Origin: a virus
Strand: one strand, 5' to 3'
Length of the DNA: 64,000 nucleotides
Virus record (IMG/VR): IMGVR_UViG_3300044630_002434
Location: 55,712 to 119,711 of that record
In this document: positions 14,463 to 21,901 of the stretch, piece by piece
How positions within the stretch are numbered: the stretch's first letter is position 1
Layout: each line of letters starts with the position of its first letter
The notes under the pieces: model-generated
The model's database searches: none
What the model was told of the DNA's origin: nothing
Seen by the model: only the letters and a program-made list of their open reading frames with translations
Program-made: the position numbers and the translations under genes

Positions 14463-15166
14463 TGGACGCTACCTTTAGTTCAGAGATGACAGTAGAACTT
14501 GTTAAGCACAGCGCTTCTGATTCAGATATTGCTTTTGCTGCCAGAGTATCTACTCAGGGAGAACGCTCTAAAGAAACTACAACAGGAGAGATTGGCGGTC
14601 TCATTAACTTCCTTATGAGAGAGCGTCACGGCTCCCCATTCGAACACTCCACAATGACTTTTTATGTCAAGGCTCCAATTTTTGTTTGGCGCGAGCATAT
14701 GCGACATCGTATGGCAAGTTACAACGAAGAGTCAGGACGCTACAAAACACTAGAGCCACACTTCTACGTACCAGACAAAGAGCGCAAGTTAATTCAAGTT
14801 GGAAAGACTGGCTTTTACACATTTGAAGAAGGCACTCTTATGCAGTACGGAAGCGTGCTTGCTGGATATCTTAAAGGTGCTAAGGCTTCATATGAAGCGT
14901 ATCTAAAGATGCTTGAATCTGGAATTGCTAAAGAAGTCGCTCGCGGAGTTCTTCCAGTAAACATTTACTCCAGCGCGTATGTCACTATGAACGCTCGTGC
15001 GCTTATGAACTTTCTTAGCCTACGTAAGTCTGACCCTGACTCACACTTTCCGTCCTACCCTCAACGGGAGATTGAAATGGTTGCAGAGCAGTATGAAGAA
15101 ATATTCAAAGAACTTATGCCACTAACCTACAATGCTTTTGTTAAGAATGGAAGAGTAGCACCTTGA
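14462..15166 (+). CDS. thyX: FAD-dependent thymidylate synthase ThyX
   Basis: A 234-residue flavoenzyme that makes dTMP from dUMP using methylenetetrahydrofolate and NADPH. The ThyX signature is intact: RHRMASYNEESGRY (residues 81-94, consensus RHRxxSxNExSxRY). HGSPFEHSTMTFYV and the C-terminal SLRKSDPDSHFPSYPQ also match. The ATG at 14462 overlaps the dCMP deaminase stop (TAATG) and has GGGAAAGAG upstream; an in-frame ATG at 14441 is less well placed. Works directly downstream of the deaminase. Confidence 0.95.
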   Translation: MDATFSSEMTVELVKHSASDSDIAFAARVSTQGERSKETTTGEIGGLINFLMRERHGSPFEHSTMTFYVKAPIFVWREHMRHRMASYNEESGRYKTLEPHFYVPDKERKLIQVGKTGFYTFEEGTLMQYGSVLAGYLKGAKASYEAYLKMLESGIAKEVARGVLPVNIYSSAYVTMNARALMNFLSLRKSDPDSHFPSYPQREIEMVAEQYEEIFKELMPLTYNAFVKNGRVAP

Positions 15167-16092
15167 CCTACCCAACAATCTCTGACTTAAGTGGTGAAGC
15201 GCATCTTATTCGTAGATACGCTATGCCTTCTAATAAGAATTGGAGTGCATTCAATCCTTCAATAATTCTTTCTGACAAAGAAGAGTATTGGATTGCATTC
15301 AGGGCTAGTAACTATATTTTCTCGGATACAAGAATCTCAGTAAGACTCACTGCTGGCAATAGGGTAAGAAATAAAATGTTTCTTGTACGTCTTAAAGATG
15401 ACTGGTCATTTGACGAAGACACTCTAAAAGAAATAACTGTAGACAATGTTAGAGAAAATGTTGTTAGAGGACTAGAAGACCCAAGACTTTTCTGGGACGG
15501 AGTAAGTTATTGCATAAGTTCTACTTACTTAGAGAAAGATAATCCAGTAGCAAGAATCTCAAAGATAAGACTTAAATCTTTAGAAGACCCTGAAGTTTTA
15601 TCTATGGAAGTTTATTCATCTCCAAACAATCAAGTTGAAAAGAACTGGATGCCTGTGCAGGACACAGAATCTTTTATCTACGACTACTGCTCTGTGTTTA
15701 CTAACGAAGAGATAGTAAAGCACGATGTAAGTAAAGAGTATGAAACTTTTAGAGGTGGCACTCAAGTAATCCCTTTTGGAGATGGAACAAGCGTTGGGCT
15801 AGTGCACGAAATTTATTCAGTGGTTGTTAGGGGAGCAAATCCCGTGACATTTTCTTCTACAACAAAAATAAGAAACTACAGTCACAGGTTTGTTAGATAC
15901 AACAAAGACTTAAAACCTATTCAGTTATCAGATAGTTTTATTTTTGTAAAAGAAGGAATCGAGTTTGCATCTGGGATTGCACCAACTAAAGACGGGTTTG
16001 TTATTAGTTTAGGTAGGTCTGACTTGGCTTCATACATAGCAACAATAAGTAAAGATAATCTACTAGCAACACTTAAGGATTTAAATGTCTAA
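15163..16092 (+). CDS. GH130-like beta-propeller protein (copy 2)
   Basis: A 309-residue protein with the same landmarks as the gene at 9394: WSAFNPSI, RNKMFLVRL, RGLEDPRLFWDG, EKNWMPVQD, RGGTQVIPFGDGT, HRFVRYN and a closing FASGIAP...ISLGR. It is shorter and lacks several loops of copy 1. The TTG start overlaps the thyX stop (TTGA). Predicted five-bladed propeller that binds or processes a glycan. The catalytic acidic residues cannot be confirmed by eye. Confidence 0.65.
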   Translation: MTYPTISDLSGEAHLIRRYAMPSNKNWSAFNPSIILSDKEEYWIAFRASNYIFSDTRISVRLTAGNRVRNKMFLVRLKDDWSFDEDTLKEITVDNVRENVVRGLEDPRLFWDGVSYCISSTYLEKDNPVARISKIRLKSLEDPEVLSMEVYSSPNNQVEKNWMPVQDTESFIYDYCSVFTNEEIVKHDVSKEYETFRGGTQVIPFGDGTSVGLVHEIYSVVVRGANPVTFSSTTKIRNYSHRFVRYNKDLKPIQLSDSFIFVKEGIEFASGIAPTKDGFVISLGRSDLASYIATISKDNLLATLKDLNV

Positions 16093-16747
16093 CGGAATTG
16101 CTTATCTATATGCTCGTGTTTCAACTCAAATACAGGTTAATGACGGAATCAGCCTTGATGCTCAAGTTAGACAAATGGAATATGCAGCACTAGCAGCAGA
16201 CTACGAACCTGTTGTTCTAAGAGAAGAAGGGCGTTCTGGAAAAAGTATTCAGGGTCGCCCAGTACTACGAAATGCTCTAGATGACCTAGATGCAGGAAGG
16301 GCTCAGGCTATTTATGTCACAAGACTCGATAGATTGGCACGTTCGACTAAAGATTTTCTTTCAATTGTTGACCGTTCACATAAATACGGTTGGCGTTTGG
16401 CTCTACTTGATTTGGGGCTGGACACTGCTACGCATCAAGGAAGGTTTGTTGTCACGATTATGGCGGCGATGGCGGAAATGGAACGCGGAATGATTTCCGA
16501 ACGTCAAAAAGATGTACATAGAGACCGAAGAAGTAGTGGAAAAAAGTGGGGAATTGATTTAGGACCGCTACCAGATATTGAACAAAACATAAGGGAACGT
16601 ATCTATAAAGAAAGAAATTTAGGACTTTCTTATCAGTTGATTGCAGATGGATTGAATGCAGAAAGTGTACCAACTGCGCACGGAGGAGAAAAATGGTACG
16701 CAGCAACAGTAAGAAATTCTTATTTAGCATACAAAAAAACAATGTAA
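16085..16747 (+). CDS. Serine recombinase (resolvase/invertase family)
   Basis: A 220-residue recombinase. The N-terminal catalytic domain has YLYARVSTQIQ (catalytic Ser13), GRSGKSIQGRP, YVTRLDRLARS, and the long E-helix GRFVVTIMAAMAEMERGMIS. The C-terminus (LSYQLIADGLNAESVPTAHG, then W...TVRNSYL) is a short version of the recombinase domain of large serine integrases. Size is between an invertase and an integrase. It could integrate the phage, resolve concatemers, or invert or exchange fibre genes; no crossover sites were identified. Confidence 0.85.
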   Translation: MSNGIAYLYARVSTQIQVNDGISLDAQVRQMEYAALAADYEPVVLREEGRSGKSIQGRPVLRNALDDLDAGRAQAIYVTRLDRLARSTKDFLSIVDRSHKYGWRLALLDLGLDTATHQGRFVVTIMAAMAEMERGMISERQKDVHRDRRSSGKKWGIDLGPLPDIEQNIRERIYKERNLGLSYQLIADGLNAESVPTAHGGEKWYAATVRNSYLAYKKTM

Positions 16748-16809
16748 ACTAAGAACAAGGTTCGCGCTGACACACGAATTAATATTCTGCCCTTGCTGGA
16801 GGGGTTACT

Positions 16810-18852
16810 TTGCGTAAGTTAATAAGGTCTGTTTTTGCTTTATCATTTGTCGGTATCTTTTTTACAATAACCCCTCCAGCATCTCAAGCAATTATTGCAG
16901 AACAGCCTTGTAACCAATTTTCTTGGACAGGTGAAGACGATACTGCTCATCAGATGTCGCTTCCATATAATCTTCCTCTCGGAGACACCACATACAGCAC
17001 AACATATGTGACTACCAACGGTACGCTAACTTTTGGCATTCCTGATGCCACATTCCATACATACCCAAGTACCCCATCTATTTCTTTGGCTGGTTATGAC
17101 TGGGTAACCTTTGGTCAAGGCACTAGTTTAAGTTACGGAGTTACCAGCACAGGTTTTTGCGTGGAATGGAAAGTTCGTCCATTCCCACAAAGTTCTGGAG
17201 ACATTACAACAATCAAACTAACTGTTGATACTTCTCGCTTACCTATTTGGTCTGGCATTGTAGAAACAACAGGATGGCTTCCAGCAGATTTACGACGCGG
17301 TATTCGTTTCCAATCAGGTGAAGAGGTGGTCCAAATCTCAGAGGCGTTCACTATTAACGGTGGTCGTCCAGTCGAAATGCAGACTTGCTGGGATGGAACA
17401 ATTATCCCGATGTCTGGAACCTGTCCAGCAGAACCACCACCCGGTCAATGCTGGGATGGTTCTACAATTCCTTGGAACGGAAGTTGCCCCCCAGTTCCAC
17501 CTGATACACAATGCTGGGATGGTACTTGGGTTGCTTGGAGTCAGACCTGTCCACCTCAGCCTCCCCCAATAACTTGCTGGGACAACTCGGTAATTCCTTA
17601 CAATCAAACTTGTCCACCAACTCCCCCAGATATTGTTTGTTGGAATGGCGATGTAATTTCTTGGAACCAAACTTGCCCGCAAATGCCACCACCTGTTGAG
17701 TGCTGGGATGGTTCAGAAGTTAACTGGAATGAGCAGTGTCTACCAGAGCCACCACCAACTATTACTTATCCAGATGGCGCAATCTTTATTACTACTGACG
17801 AGAACGGACAACTCAACTATGTTGCTCCCGTTGGTATGAAAATTAATCAAATTTTATTTGCTTCATATGGAACACCAAACGAATACCAATACGGGTTATG
17901 TCACGCTGAGAATTCCGCGACATTAGTGTCAAATGCTGTATCTAATAACGCATTAGTTATTAGTGCAGATAATGAAGTTTTTGGAGACCCTTGCGGTGGA
18001 ACTGGAAAATATCTTTCTGTAGTTTTTACTATTGAAGTTGACCCTAACTATATAGAACCAACCCCAACCCCTACTCCAGAACCGACACCCACTGAGACAG
18101 TAGAACCCACCCCAACACCAGAACCGACACCAGAGCCAACACCATCAGTGTCACCGACACCAGAACCGACTTTAGAACCTTCACCTACACCATCACCGAC
18201 ACCAACACCAACAGTCCTGCCCACGCCAGAACCGACAGTAACTCCAGTCGTTGAGCCGAGCCCAGAACCAACACCTTCAGAAACTTCAACACCAGAACCA
18301 ACTCCTACTCCTGAACCAATTATAGAGCCTGTTGAAGAAGTTGTAGATAATGCTTCAGAAGATGGAATTATTACTGATGAAGAAACTCAGGCTATTGTAG
18401 ACAATCTTCTTTCTGATGGAGACCTAAGTATTAATGAAGTTACAGACCTTGTAGATAATTTGCAGTCTGATGGTCAATTATCTGAAGAAGAAAAACAACT
18501 TGTTTCTGATGTTCTTGTTGAAGCATATGAAGACAGCGCAATTCCTTCCGACGTATTTGAAGCGTCAGGTTTAGATTACGAAGACCTACCACCTGAGCAA
18601 CCAATTACTTTGGAAAACGGTGTAGTTATTACGGCTGAAATTGCAGATGCCATTGAAATATTTGAAGACCCTTCCGAACTCCTTTCCGCAGTTTTAACTG
18701 ACCCAGGAAAGGCACTTAAAGCCATTGCGAATGTTGGTGCTGATTTAACACCAGAAGTTCGTAAGGACGCACAAGCAATAACTGTCTCGGCAGTCATTGT
18801 GTCACAAGTAATTGCTGGAACTTCAGCACTGACCCTAGCGAGGAATCAATAA
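16810..18852 (+). CDS. Large secreted protein with CWDG repeats and a rhamnose/galactose-binding lectin domain
   Basis: A 680-residue protein with a TTG start after a strong GGAGGGG ribosome site and a signal peptide (residues 1-27). After a beta-rich domain come six repeats of about 25 residues shaped CWDGS.IPWN.TCP (about residues 192-325), then a SUEL-type lectin module ([36 protein letters not shown]). A Pro/Thr/Glu stalk follows, then a helical acidic C-terminus ending in a hydrophobic segment. The whole looks like a wall-spanning, surface-displayed binder made during infection rather than a virion part. Several of these features are unusual in phages. Confidence 0.75.
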   Translation: MRKLIRSVFALSFVGIFFTITPPASQAIIAEQPCNQFSWTGEDDTAHQMSLPYNLPLGDTTYSTTYVTTNGTLTFGIPDATFHTYPSTPSISLAGYDWVTFGQGTSLSYGVTSTGFCVEWKVRPFPQSSGDITTIKLTVDTSRLPIWSGIVETTGWLPADLRRGIRFQSGEEVVQISEAFTINGGRPVEMQTCWDGTIIPMSGTCPAEPPPGQCWDGSTIPWNGSCPPVPPDTQCWDGTWVAWSQTCPPQPPPITCWDNSVIPYNQTCPPTPPDIVCWNGDVISWNQTCPQMPPPVECWDGSEVNWNEQCLPEPPPTITYPDGAIFITTDENGQLNYVAPVGMKINQILFASYGTPNEYQYGLCHAENSATLVSNAVSNNALVISADNEVFGDPCGGTGKYLSVVFTIEVDPNYIEPTPTPTPEPTPTETVEPTPTPEPTPEPTPSVSPTPEPTLEPSPTPSPTPTPTVLPTPEPTVTPVVEPSPEPTPSETSTPEPTPTPEPIIEPVEEVVDNASEDGIITDEETQAIVDNLLSDGDLSINEVTDLVDNLQSDGQLSEEEKQLVSDVLVEAYEDSAIPSDVFEASGLDYEDLPPEQPITLENGVVITAEIADAIEIFEDPSELLSAVLTDPGKALKAIANVGADLTPEVRKDAQAITVSAVIVSQVIAGTSALTLARNQ

Positions 18853-19082
18853 TGAAAGCCATACTAATATGGATTAAAGATGCCTTCATTGAATCACTAA
18901 ACCAAACATGGACTCTATTAGGTATGTTTATCGCTTGGTGCGTTCTTGAAGGAAGTGCAAAAACCGTTGTAGGTTATGCAATAACACTGTCACTAGCAAT
19001 CTGGTTGCTTACAATTAAATTAAGAGGTCCGCTTGACCTTGAGATTGTGCATAAAGATGAAGACGAAGAAGCCCCCAAATAG
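18852..19082 (+). CDS. Small membrane protein (holin candidate)
   Basis: A 76-residue protein starting on the last base of the lectin-gene stop. It has two hydrophobic segments (about residues 18-33 and 38-54), a positively charged turn region and a highly charged Asp/Glu tail. This matches small class II holins, and it lies next to an envelope protein gene, but no lysin is adjacent. A terminator overlaps its stop. Confidence 0.5.
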   Translation: MKAILIWIKDAFIESLNQTWTLLGMFIAWCVLEGSAKTVVGYAITLSLAIWLLTIKLRGPLDLEIVHKDEDEEAPK

Positions 19083-19097
19083 GGGGCTTTTTCCTTT
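19069..19097 (+). terminator. Rho-independent terminator
   Basis: AAGCCCCC (19069-19076), an AAATA loop and GGGGGCTT (19082-19089) form a perfect 8-bp GC-rich stem followed by TTTCCTTT. It overlaps the stop codon of the small membrane protein and closes the recombinase-lectin transcript. Confidence 0.85.
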
Positions 19098-19184
19098 ACA
19101 CGACTAATTTGCGTAGAGGATACAAAGTCTGTACCATAGAGTTATGACACACGCTAAAGACATAAAGAAATGGAGAAAGAAAAA

Positions 19185-19640
19185 ATGAGTGATTTACTCC
19201 TTGAGTACACTGAAAAAATCCTTCCAATCTTACCTTTAGCAAAAAAGGCATATGGTTCTAGGTCACAGAAAAGTGAAGCGCACGATGCAAGTCGCCAATA
19301 TACGGAATTTTTAATTGAATTTCAGTCAAAAGGTGGAAGTCTTCCGCAGTTAGCAAAGAGTTTAAATGTTGCTTATCCAGGTGTAAGACGACGAGTTGTA
19401 ATGAATGATGTTAATTTATCAGCAGTAAAGCCAAAAACTCGTGCTACAAAGCAAGAAAATGTTGAAGCAGTAGAACGTGTAAAAAAGGCAAAAGACATTG
19501 GTGTTGACCAATACCACGACCAACTCGCTAATGAGTATAGAAATGGCGTATCTTTGTCAGTTTTAGCCCGTGAATTGGGTCTTAGTTCCGCCGCACCACT
19601 GTATTATGGAGTACAGAGTAGTTTGAAGCGTAACGTCTAA
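19185..19640 (+). CDS. Putative terminase small subunit (HTH protein)
   Basis: A 151-residue protein immediately upstream of the large terminase. The ATG at 19185 has GGAGAAAG at good spacing; an in-frame ATG five codons earlier was rejected for lack of one. It contains two helix-turn-helix-like segments (LPQLAKSLNVAYPGVRRRVV and VSLSVLARELGLSSAAPLYY) in a helical, basic protein. Position and DNA-binding look suggest it recognises the packaging site, but no family motif proves it. It is separated from terL by a strong terminator. Confidence 0.55.
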   Translation: MSDLLLEYTEKILPILPLAKKAYGSRSQKSEAHDASRQYTEFLIEFQSKGGSLPQLAKSLNVAYPGVRRRVVMNDVNLSAVKPKTRATKQENVEAVERVKKAKDIGVDQYHDQLANEYRNGVSLSVLARELGLSSAAPLYYGVQSSLKRNV

Positions 19641-19654
19641 AACAAAAACTTAAG

Positions 19655-19689
19655 CCCTCATGCTACTCAGCGTGAGGGTTTTGTTTTTT
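19655..19689 (+). terminator. Terminator between small and large terminase genes
   Basis: CCCTCATGC (19655-19663) pairs with GCGTGAGGG (19670-19678; one G-T pair) across a six-base loop, followed by TTTTGTTTTTT. The upstream flank AAAACAAAAA makes it usable on the minus strand too. It would separate expression of the packaging genes unless read through. Confidence 0.85.
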
Positions 19690-19698
19690 GGAGGAATA

Positions 19699-21108
19699 AT
19701 GGGTAAGAGTTTAATGGAGCAGATTGCTATGCTCTCCGAGGAAGAACGAAATGCTGTTCTTTCCGATATGGATATGGACTCTCTTATCTGGGACTGGAAG
19801 GCTTGGGGAAGACCAGAGCAACAAACACCAGAAGGAAATTGGAATATCTGGGCATACATCGCTGGTCGTGGTGCAGGTAAGACTAGAACTGCTGCCGAGT
19901 GGGTGCGTGAAGAAGCCAAGCACACAGATAAGGGACAACTACGTTTTGCATTAGTTGCTCGTACTGCTGCGGATGTTCGCGACGTTATTGTTGAAGGTGA
20001 GTCTGGAATTATTAATATTTCACCACCAAGCGAGAAGCCACACTACGAACCGTCTAAGCGTCGTCTAACTTGGTCTAACGGAAACACTGCAACTTGTTTT
20101 ACTGCTGACGAACCAGACTCACTTCGTGGTCCGCAGTTCACTCACGCTTGGGGAGATGAGGTCGCTGCATGGCGACAGACTCCAGACGCTGCTGGTATGA
20201 CTGCATTTGATAACTTACGAGTTGGTACTCGTCTTGGAGACAGACCAAAAATTATGTTGACTACAACACCAAAACGTGTCCCACTTTTATATTCTTTGAT
20301 AGAAGAATCAAAGAAAAGTGAGAGTGTTGTAATTACACGTGGTAGCACTATGGACAATGCAGGTAACTTATCTGGCGCTTACATGGAAGCAATCATGGGA
20401 GTTTATGAAGGCACTCGTCTTGCTTCTCAAGAACTTTACGGCGAGATGCTTGATGATATTGAAGGCGCTCTTTGGACTATTGAAATGATTGAAAGAAACC
20501 GACATGGGTCATTTCCTTTAGGAACACCACTTCGCTGTATCGGTGTTGACCCATCTGTTGCAGAGAATCCACGAGATGAATGTGGAATTGTTGTCTGTGC
20601 CTCTACTGGAGACAGAGATTTATATAAACGTGAAGCATGGGTACTTGAAGATGCATCTGTTTTAGGTTCTCCTGAAGTTTGGGCTAATAAAGTTGTAGAG
20701 ATGGCACGTAAGTGGATGTGCCCAGTTATTGCTGAAGTTAACCAAGGTGGAGCATTAGTACGTAACGCAATCAACGCTATTGACCCCAATGTAAAAGTTT
20801 TAGAAGTTCACTCAAAGCACGGTAAGCAACTTCGTGCCGAGCCTACAGTCCTTGCTTATGAGCAAGGTCGTGTTCATCACATTGGATTCTTAGCAGAACT
20901 AGAAGACCAAATGACTTCGTGGATTCCAGGCGAAGGAAAATCTCCAGACCGCGTAGATGCTTTAGTGCACGCGCTAACAGCGCTACTTATTAAACCACCT
21001 CAAGGTTTTGTAGGCGGAAAAATAACCGCCCACTCCCCTGCTCGTCGAAAGATTGACTTAGGCAGGAGAGGTGGCGGTATGGGTGGTGCTAGGGTTTTTA
21101 AACCTTAG
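19699..21108 (+). CDS. terL: Terminase large subunit
   Basis: The 469-residue DNA-packaging motor. N-terminal ATPase: Walker A GRGAGKT (residues 56-62), LVARTAADVRDV, Walker B HAWGDEVAAW (149-158) and LTTTPKR coupling motif (188-194). C-terminal RNase H-like nuclease: GVDPSVAEN (D284), IAEVNQGG (E346) and SPDRVDALVHA (D417 and D420). All catalytic positions are present. The GGAGGAA ribosome site fixes the start at 19699. Portal and capsid genes, normally next to terL, are not here; the gene downstream is a convergent endolysin-like gene. Confidence 0.95.
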   Translation: MGKSLMEQIAMLSEEERNAVLSDMDMDSLIWDWKAWGRPEQQTPEGNWNIWAYIAGRGAGKTRTAAEWVREEAKHTDKGQLRFALVARTAADVRDVIVEGESGIINISPPSEKPHYEPSKRRLTWSNGNTATCFTADEPDSLRGPQFTHAWGDEVAAWRQTPDAAGMTAFDNLRVGTRLGDRPKIMLTTTPKRVPLLYSLIEESKKSESVVITRGSTMDNAGNLSGAYMEAIMGVYEGTRLASQELYGEMLDDIEGALWTIEMIERNRHGSFPLGTPLRCIGVDPSVAENPRDECGIVVCASTGDRDLYKREAWVLEDASVLGSPEVWANKVVEMARKWMCPVIAEVNQGGALVRNAINAIDPNVKVLEVHSKHGKQLRAEPTVLAYEQGRVHHIGFLAELEDQMTSWIPGEGKSPDRVDALVHALTALLIKPPQGFVGGKITAHSPARRKIDLGRRGGGMGGARVFKP

Positions 21109-21839
21109 ACCAACTTAAATCCGTACTTCTTTGCCATTTCTGACATAGACTTCTTGCCAGGAATGCCATCAGCATCTTTACCGTGGTAGCCCAACTTATG
21201 TTGCCACAACTTGTAGGCTTCTCTAGTCTTCTCATCAAAAATACCGTTAGCAGTAATTTTTGCACCGCATAGGTCTACAAGAGCAGACTGAACAACTTTA
21301 ACATCGTCATTGGTAGCGCCAAATACAAGACCAGACATATGAACAACTTTGTTTGGCTTCTTTGGAGTAGGAGTTACAATTGCAACACCCTTTTTCCAAA
21401 GACCAATCTTTCGCTCAGAAGGAGCATTCTTGTCGATAATTCCAGGCATATCTAAGAATGGATTGCTCACATCGTTACCGTAGCGGAAAGGAGCAACACG
21501 AGTTTCTAGATGAAGATGTGGACCTGTGGAGTTTCCTGTATTCCCGGAAAGCCCTAATTCCGTTCCTTCTTCAACTTTCTGACCTTTTTTCACAGTTGGC
21601 TTTGACATATGGCAGTACCAAATATCTACAGTGCCTTTGTCTGACTTGCAAGTAAGAACTACAACTTTGCCATACGACTTATCGTTAAGAACATCTTTGA
21701 TTGTTCCTGCAGCAACTGCAAACAAAGGAGTACCAACAGGGCAAGCAAAGTCAATACCTGTGTGACGCTTCGCTGAGTAACGTGGGTTAGGGCGACCCCA
21801 AGGCTGGGATACCTTAGGGTTTTTTAGCGGACTAGCCAT
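21105..21839 (-). CDS. M23 metallopeptidase with C-terminal peptidoglycan-binding domain (endolysin-like)
   Basis: A 244-residue protein. Residues 10-120 form a LytM/M23 zinc endopeptidase: HTGIDFACPVGTPL (H26 and D30), and GPHLHLE (H108 and H110). Residues 170-240 form a PG_binding_1-type domain (VKVVQSALVDLCG, ITANGIFDEKTREAYKLWQ). Such enzymes cut peptide cross-bridges of the cell wall. No signal peptide, so export needs a holin. The 3' ends of this gene and terL overlap by four bases. Its leader has the ACTAAAGGA ribosome-site context also seen at 47356 and 51043. Confidence 0.85.
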   Translation of the reverse strand: MASPLKNPKVSQPWGRPNPRYSAKRHTGIDFACPVGTPLFAVAAGTIKDVLNDKSYGKVVVLTCKSDKGTVDIWYCHMSKPTVKKGQKVEEGTELGLSGNTGNSTGPHLHLETRVAPFRYGNDVSNPFLDMPGIIDKNAPSERKIGLWKKGVAIVTPTPKKPNKVVHMSGLVFGATNDDVKVVQSALVDLCGAKITANGIFDEKTREAYKLWQHKLGYHGKDADGIPGKKSMSEMAKKYGFKLV

Positions 21840-21901
21840 TTTTAAATCCTTTAGTGGTTAGAAAAACAATGTTCTTCTATTTTACCTGAACTAAAGTGTC
21901 C

